14,989 nucleotides of DNA from positions 1-14,989 of the forward strand of contig LJUA01000025.1 of assembly GCA_001303545.1 (NCBI GenBank), written 5' to 3'. The notes below the pieces were generated by a model. The model was given only the letters and a program-made list of their open reading frames with translations, had not been told where the DNA came from and did not search any database. Within the stretch, counting starts at the first letter, position 1. The number at the start of each line of letters is the position of its first letter. A program made the translations under genes and the position numbers. This DNA is from Dehalococcoidia bacterium SM23_28_2. Lineage in GTDB: Bacteria > Chloroflexota > Dehalococcoidia > SM23-28-2. Below are positions 13,741 through 14,989 of this stretch, in pieces.

Positions 13741-14989
13741 CTACGCGGCAGCCCTGACGACTATCCGCACGCGGGCCGGGGCGCCGTCCTTGTGGTCGAA
13801 CAGGGCAGTGACCGCGCCGCCGTCGTAGTAGAGGGGGACGAAAACGCTTCCCGGCAGCACGCTATCGCTGATCTTGGCCCGGATGGTCAGCTCGCCGCGC
13901 TCGTTGGCCAGGACGACCTCCTGGCCATCTTCGACGCCCAGGGCTGCTGCGTCGGAGGCGTTCATCTCCATGAACTCTTCCCGATGCAGCTTGTCGGCCT
14001 CCGGCGAGTGGATGGTGGCGCCCTCCCAGCTGGTGTAGAGTGTGCGGCTGGTGGTGATCGGCAGGCCCTCGCCGGCCTTGGTGGGCTCCAGAGCGAGGGG
14101 CTGGAGGGCAGCGGTCTGCGGCTGGAAGCCCTGGAAGGCCTGCTGGCCTCCCGAATCCAGATCGCTATAGCGAGCCTGGCCATAAAGGGACACCAGGCTG
14201 GCTATCTCCTCCATTATCTGAGCGGGGCTGGTGTAGCCCCAGTTGCTGCCGTCCATGCCCAAGCGTTGGGCTAGAGTGGCGCCGAGCTCGGCCAGGATTC
14301 GCCAGCCGGGACGCGCCTCGCCGATGGGCGCGACGGCATCCCGCAGACGGAGCACCCGACGGTCGGCGTTGGTGTACGTGCCGTCCTTGCCGAACACGCC
14401 CACATCCGGCAGGACGACTTGCGCCAGGCGGGCCGTGTCCGAGAGCAGGCTATCGATGACCAGCAGAAAGTCTAAGGACGAAAAGCAGGTCTTCACCCAC
14501 GTCTTGTCGGCTGCGGCCAGCAAGGGGTTGTCACCCAGCACTACCATCGCCTTGATGCGCCCTTTCTGGCTGGCGGCCAGGGCTTCCACGAAGCCCAGCC
14601 CGGCTGACGATGGCGGCTTGACGCTCCAGGCCCTCTCCAACTCCTGGCGGGCCGACGCGTCCTCCACGGGCCGATAGCCGGGCAGCAGGCCCGGCGTGAC
14701 GCCCATGTCTCGCAGGCCCCAGACGTTGACCTCCGGCGGTAGAACGAAGAGCGACTGCGCTGCCTTCTCCGGCCCGCAGCAGAGGATAGCCAGGTTGGCC
14801 ACCGCGCCCGTTACCGTCGCTGCTGCCGGCGCTCCCAGGTGGGGTACAGCGTGCACGATAGCGATGCGCCTATCGCCGGGCGATCGCTTGGCGGCCTCGG
14901 TCAGGGTAGCGGCTGCTTGCCTCACCTGATCGGCTAGGTTGGTCCTCAGGGCGGGCAGGGAGCCCTTCGCCAGGTCCTCTAGCCCCGCC
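13741..14989 (-). CDS. nuoG: NuoG-like molybdopterin-oxidoreductase-fold protein, C-terminal part (partial)
   Basis: The frame stays open to the window edge with no start in sight; the GTG at 14925 is internal. The visible 415 residues hold the late part of the molybdopterin oxidoreductase fold (VVLGDNPLLAAADKTWVKT, VVLPDVGVFGKDGTYTNADRRV, EARPGWRILAELG). These are followed by a C-terminal molydop-binding domain (about the last 110 residues: MNASDAAALGVEDGQEVVLA). The segment GLRDMGVTPGLLPGYRPV is characteristic of complex I NuoG/Nqo3 and related formate dehydrogenase alpha chains. NuoG carries FeS clusters passing electrons from NADH; in it the fold usually lacks a cofactor. The N-terminal half that would decide between NuoG and a formate dehydrogenase lies outside the window. 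No other nuo gene follows within 274 bases. Confidence 0.85.
   Translation of the reverse strand, partial: AGLEDLAKGSLPALRTNLADQVRQAAATLTEAAKRSPGDRRIAIVHAVPHLGAPAAATVTGAVANLAILCCGPEKAAQSLFVLPPEVNVWGLRDMGVTPGLLPGYRPVEDASARQELERAWSVKPPSSAGLGFVEALAASQKGRIKAMVVLGDNPLLAAADKTWVKTCFSSLDFLLVIDSLLSDTARLAQVVLPDVGVFGKDGTYTNADRRVLRLRDAVAPIGEARPGWRILAELGATLAQRLGMDGSNWGYTSPAQIMEEIASLVSLYGQARYSDLDSGGQQAFQGFQPQTAALQPLALEPTKAGEGLPITTSRTLYTSWEGATIHSPEADKLHREEFMEMNASDAAALGVEDGQEVVLANERGELTIRAKISDSVLPGSVFVPLYYDGGAVTALFDHKDGAPARVRIVVRAAA

Noticed and set aside
14923..14925. GTG as the start of the NuoG-like gene
   Set aside because: The frame continues open to the window edge upstream of it, and the protein would lack most of the fold. 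The gene is simply cut by the window.

Overview
The window is GC-rich, gene-dense bacterial DNA. All fourteen complete or nearly complete genes look like chromosomal housekeeping, stress or signalling genes. No phage, transposase, CRISPR array, tRNA or rRNA was seen. The lineage cannot be proven from sequence alone. The NuoG-like subunit with its DMGVTPGLLPGYRP segment, the paired TrkA proteins, the Usp-TrkA-PheA-Fpg run and the exported beta-helix protein with a Ser/Pro/Thr linker suggest an uncultured Chloroflexota, perhaps Dehalococcoidia (inference).

Layout. (1) 1-2932, minus strand: a peroxide/iron defence cluster of a PerR-type Fur regulator, a non-haem ferritin and a haem catalase. A decayed second Fur-family gene lies between ferritin and catalase. 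A 17-base direct repeat sits just past the stop codons of both ferritin and catalase, in each case within an ATGA stop/start overlap. (2) 2945-6287, minus: a compact five-gene transcription unit, read as universal stress protein, TrkA (N domain only), TrkA (N+C), prephenate dehydratase, Fpg/Nei glycosylase. It runs from a good sigma70-type promoter at 6258-6287. (3) 6309-7851, minus: one gene for an exported right-handed beta-helix protein with a Ser/Pro/Thr linker and a Cys-containing C-terminal domain, with a near-consensus promoter and a strong intrinsic terminator. (4) 7907-8672, minus: an orotate phosphoribosyltransferase-like gene with its own promoter. (5) 8690-9749, minus: a GyaR-like 2-hydroxyacid dehydrogenase, divergent from (6) 9787-11405, plus: a DegV-family lipid-binding protein followed by a HAD phosphatase. 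(7) 11421-13466, minus: a GAF-GAF-PAS-GGDEF diguanylate cyclase, convergent with the HAD gene. (8) 13741-14989, minus: the C-terminal part of a molybdopterin-oxidoreductase-fold protein, most like NuoG of respiratory complex I, running off the right edge.

How the genes fit together: PerR, ferritin, catalase and Fpg form a coherent oxidative-stress set (sensing, iron storage, peroxide removal, oxidised-base repair). NuoG implies an electron-transport chain. The stress protein and TrkA pair suggest nucleotide- or ion-responsive control of a transporter encoded elsewhere. Most minus-strand units have recognisable TTGACA-like/TAGAAT-like promoters with 17-19 base spacers, and several have very short leaders. 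The most unusual items are the Fur-gene relic with its repeat in the catalase region, the beta-helix surface protein, and family members with altered signature residues (Usp, OPRT-like, Fpg). I found no clear novel defence or mobile system.
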